A DNA stretch of 42,180 nucleotides from Lachnospiraceae bacterium (GTDB taxonomy: Bacteria; Bacillota; Clostridia; Lachnospirales; Lachnospiraceae): contig JAIDPF010000063.1 of NCBI GenBank assembly GCA_029062895.1, forward strand, positions 1-42,180. The letters are read 5' to 3'. The notes below the pieces were generated by a model. That model made no database searches. It was not told the origin of the DNA and worked only from the letters and a program-made list of their open reading frames with translations. Shown in pieces: positions 40,925 through 42,180 of the stretch (its first letter is position 1; each line of letters opens with the position of its first letter). The position numbers and the translations under genes are program-made.

Positions 40925-41707
40925 ATGCAATTCAGACCGTGTATAGATATCCATGACGGAAGAGTAAAACAGATCGTCGGCGGCAGTCTGGGACATGAGG
41001 ATCGTGCGAAGGAAAATTTTATTTCTGAGCAGGATGCTGCGTTTTTTGCGGATCTTTACCGGGAGAAGCATTTAAAGGGCGGTCATGTGATCCTGTTAAA
41101 TGGCAGGGAACATCCGCTTTACGAAAAAACAAAAGAGCAGGCGCTGAAGGCGCTTCGGGCATATCCCATGGGACTGCAGGCAGGCGGCGGCATCACGGAC
41201 CAGAATGCGGAAGAGTTTATGGAGGCGGGCGCTTCTCATGTGATCGTGACTTCTTTTGTATTTCGGGATGGAAAGATCGATTATGATCGGTTGGAACGTC
41301 TGGTAAAGATGGTCGGCAGGGAACACGTTGTTTTGGATCTCAGTTGCAGAAAAAGGGACGGAAAATATTATATTGTAACAGACCGGTGGCAGAAATATAC
41401 AGATACCGTACTTGATCTGGAACTTCTAAAAAAGCTGGAAGGAAGCTGTGATGAGTATCTGATCCATGCGGTAGATGTGGAGGGAAAAGCATCCGGAATA
41501 GAAGAGGAGGTTGTAAAACTGCTTGGATCGTATGAAAACAGACCGGTGACTTACGCGGGAGGAGTACATAACTATCAGGATCTGGAGGATTTGAAAAGAA
41601 TCGGGAATGAACATGTCAATGTAACAATTGGAAGTGCGCTCGATTTGTTTGGCGGTTCCATGAGTCTGGATAAGGTGATGGAGATATGCGCCTATGAAAG
41701 AGCCTGA
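40925..41707 (+). CDS. hisA: eukaryotic-type HisA isomerase (ProFAR isomerase)
   Basis: A 260-residue TIM barrel. Its signatures, FRPCIDIHDGRVKQIVGGSL, GGHVILLNG, GLQAGGGITDQNAEEF, VVLDLSCR and VTDRWQKYTD, are those of the fungal/plant HIS6-type 5'-ProFAR isomerase (TIGR02129 group) rather than the normal bacterial HisA. It would carry out the fourth step of histidine synthesis. Asp8 and the Asp in VVLDLS are the expected catalytic pair. No other his gene is in the window. AGGAG nine bases upstream favours ATG 40925. A strong terminator follows. Confidence 0.88.
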   Translation: MQFRPCIDIHDGRVKQIVGGSLGHEDRAKENFISEQDAAFFADLYREKHLKGGHVILLNGREHPLYEKTKEQALKALRAYPMGLQAGGGITDQNAEEFMEAGASHVIVTSFVFRDGKIDYDRLERLVKMVGREHVVLDLSCRKRDGKYYIVTDRWQKYTDTVLDLELLKKLEGSCDEYLIHAVDVEGKASGIEEEVVKLLGSYENRPVTYAGGVHNYQDLEDLKRIGNEHVNVTIGSALDLFGGSMSLDKVMEICAYERA

Positions 41708-41739
41708 AAAGAGGTTTCGTTTTAGGAACTGATAAAACA

Positions 41740-41767
41740 AAAAAGGAATCGCGAACGATTCCTTTTT
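41740..41767. terminator. bidirectional Rho-independent terminator
   Basis: Perfect 12-bp arms AAAAAGGAATCG / CGATTCCTTTTT around CGAA. It serves hisA (+) and can also stop transcripts from the cold-shock gene (-). Confidence 0.9.
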
Positions 41768-41908
41768 GTGTTAAGTGTTTTTAATCCGTTAAAACAATAT
41801 TGCTTATTCTAAAACAAAGTCAGTTAAATACTTACTAAGTTTATTATTTAGGAAAAGGCACATCGAAAACTGATTAAAACCTTGGTTTCAAAACAATCAT
41901 GGAAATGA

Positions 41909-42109
41909 TTATTTCTTGATAACGTTGCTAGCCTGCGGTCCTTTTGCGCCTTCTACAACATCAAACTCTACAGCCTGACCTTCGGTTAATGTTTTATAAC
42001 CTTCTTCATTCTGAATTGCAGAGAAATGTACAAACACATCCTTGCCGTCAGCTGTTGAAAGGAAACCATAACCTTTCTGTGCGTTAAACCACTTAACTGT
42101 ACCTTCCAT
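41909..42109 (-). CDS. csp: cold-shock protein (CspA family)
   Basis: A 66-residue single cold-shock domain that binds single-stranded RNA and DNA. RNP1 is KGYGFLST and RNP2 is VFVHFSAI; the start [11 protein letters not shown] is typical of Gram-positive Csp. GGGAGG lies nine bases before the ATG. A -10-like TATAGT (42166-42171, minus strand) is near the window edge, its -35 lying outside, so the promoter is only half visible. The paralogue name cannot be assigned. Confidence 0.96.
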   Translation of the reverse strand: MEGTVKWFNAQKGYGFLSTADGKDVFVHFSAIQNEEGYKTLTEGQAVEFDVVEGAKGPQASNVIKK

Positions 42110-42180
42110 TACTAAGTACCTCCCAAAATTAAATTATCTTGCAAATAAATGTTTGCATCATGAATACTATAACATATGAA

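Overview
The window looks like a chromosomal segment of a gut-type Firmicute, most likely a Lachnospiraceae relative (Clostridia). The inference rests on moderate GC, strong AGGAGG-type ribosome binding sites, a class III fructose-bisphosphatase, a lysine riboswitch ahead of dapA, a BspA-type leucine-rich-repeat surface protein and an inner-membrane-anchored GH5 glucanase. No rRNA, tRNA, CRISPR array, integrase or insertion sequence is visible. Most genes are housekeeping genes in short operons. The unusual material is in intergenic DNA and in several repeat proteins.

Layout. 1-2.3 kb: the end of smpB, the tmRNA gene ssrA, and a convergent tetR-hydrolase pair with two matching operators. 2.4-6.1 kb: a CASTOR/POLLUX-like ion channel facing an acyl-CoA ligase across a shared terminator. 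6.2-10.8 kb: three cell-envelope genes, namely an unrecognised anchored protein, an anchored protein with three copies of one domain, and a GH5 glycoside hydrolase. 10.9-18.0 kb: a complete family-5 (oligopeptide-type) ABC importer followed with short gaps by yqeG, aroE and aroK; aroQ has its own promoter. 18.5-20.8 kb: a stand-alone FakA-like domain, a glycosyltransferase, a zinc-ribbon protein and an SH3 protein. 20.8-24.3 kb: a class A penicillin-binding protein with a cysteine-rich tail, divergent from yigZ. 24.4-28.3 kb: mgtE, thyA-folA, and an HTH regulator whose C-terminal half has glycine at every fifth residue. 28.3-32.5 kb: a GGDEF protein divergent from ilvE, and typA. 32.8-36.1 kb: a two-OB-fold SSB-like protein, a very long hairpin, and a protein with 27 leucine-rich repeats. 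36.2-40.3 kb: L-box riboswitch-dapA, dapB and fbp. 40.3-42.2 kb: an Asn-rich lipoprotein, an orphan eukaryotic-type HisA and a cold-shock protein.

Functional links. smpB and ssrA together make the trans-translation system. aroE, aroK and aroQ supply three shikimate-pathway steps. dapA and dapB make the lysine/diaminopimelate precursor used in the wall polymer that the penicillin-binding protein assembles. thyA and folA form the dTMP/folate couple. The GH5 enzyme beside a family-5 importer may form a degrade-and-import unit, but this is inference.

The strongest candidate for something undescribed is a structured intergenic repeat of about 100-125 bp. It occurs in three clear copies directly in front of unrelated genes (7392-7517, 25851-25960, 37446-37533). 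It has conserved hairpins with compensatory changes and a conserved tail that places the ribosome binding site. A tail-only remnant sits in front of fbp. Next in interest are the 5-residue-periodic HTH protein, the 33534-33627 hairpin and the eukaryotic-type HisA.
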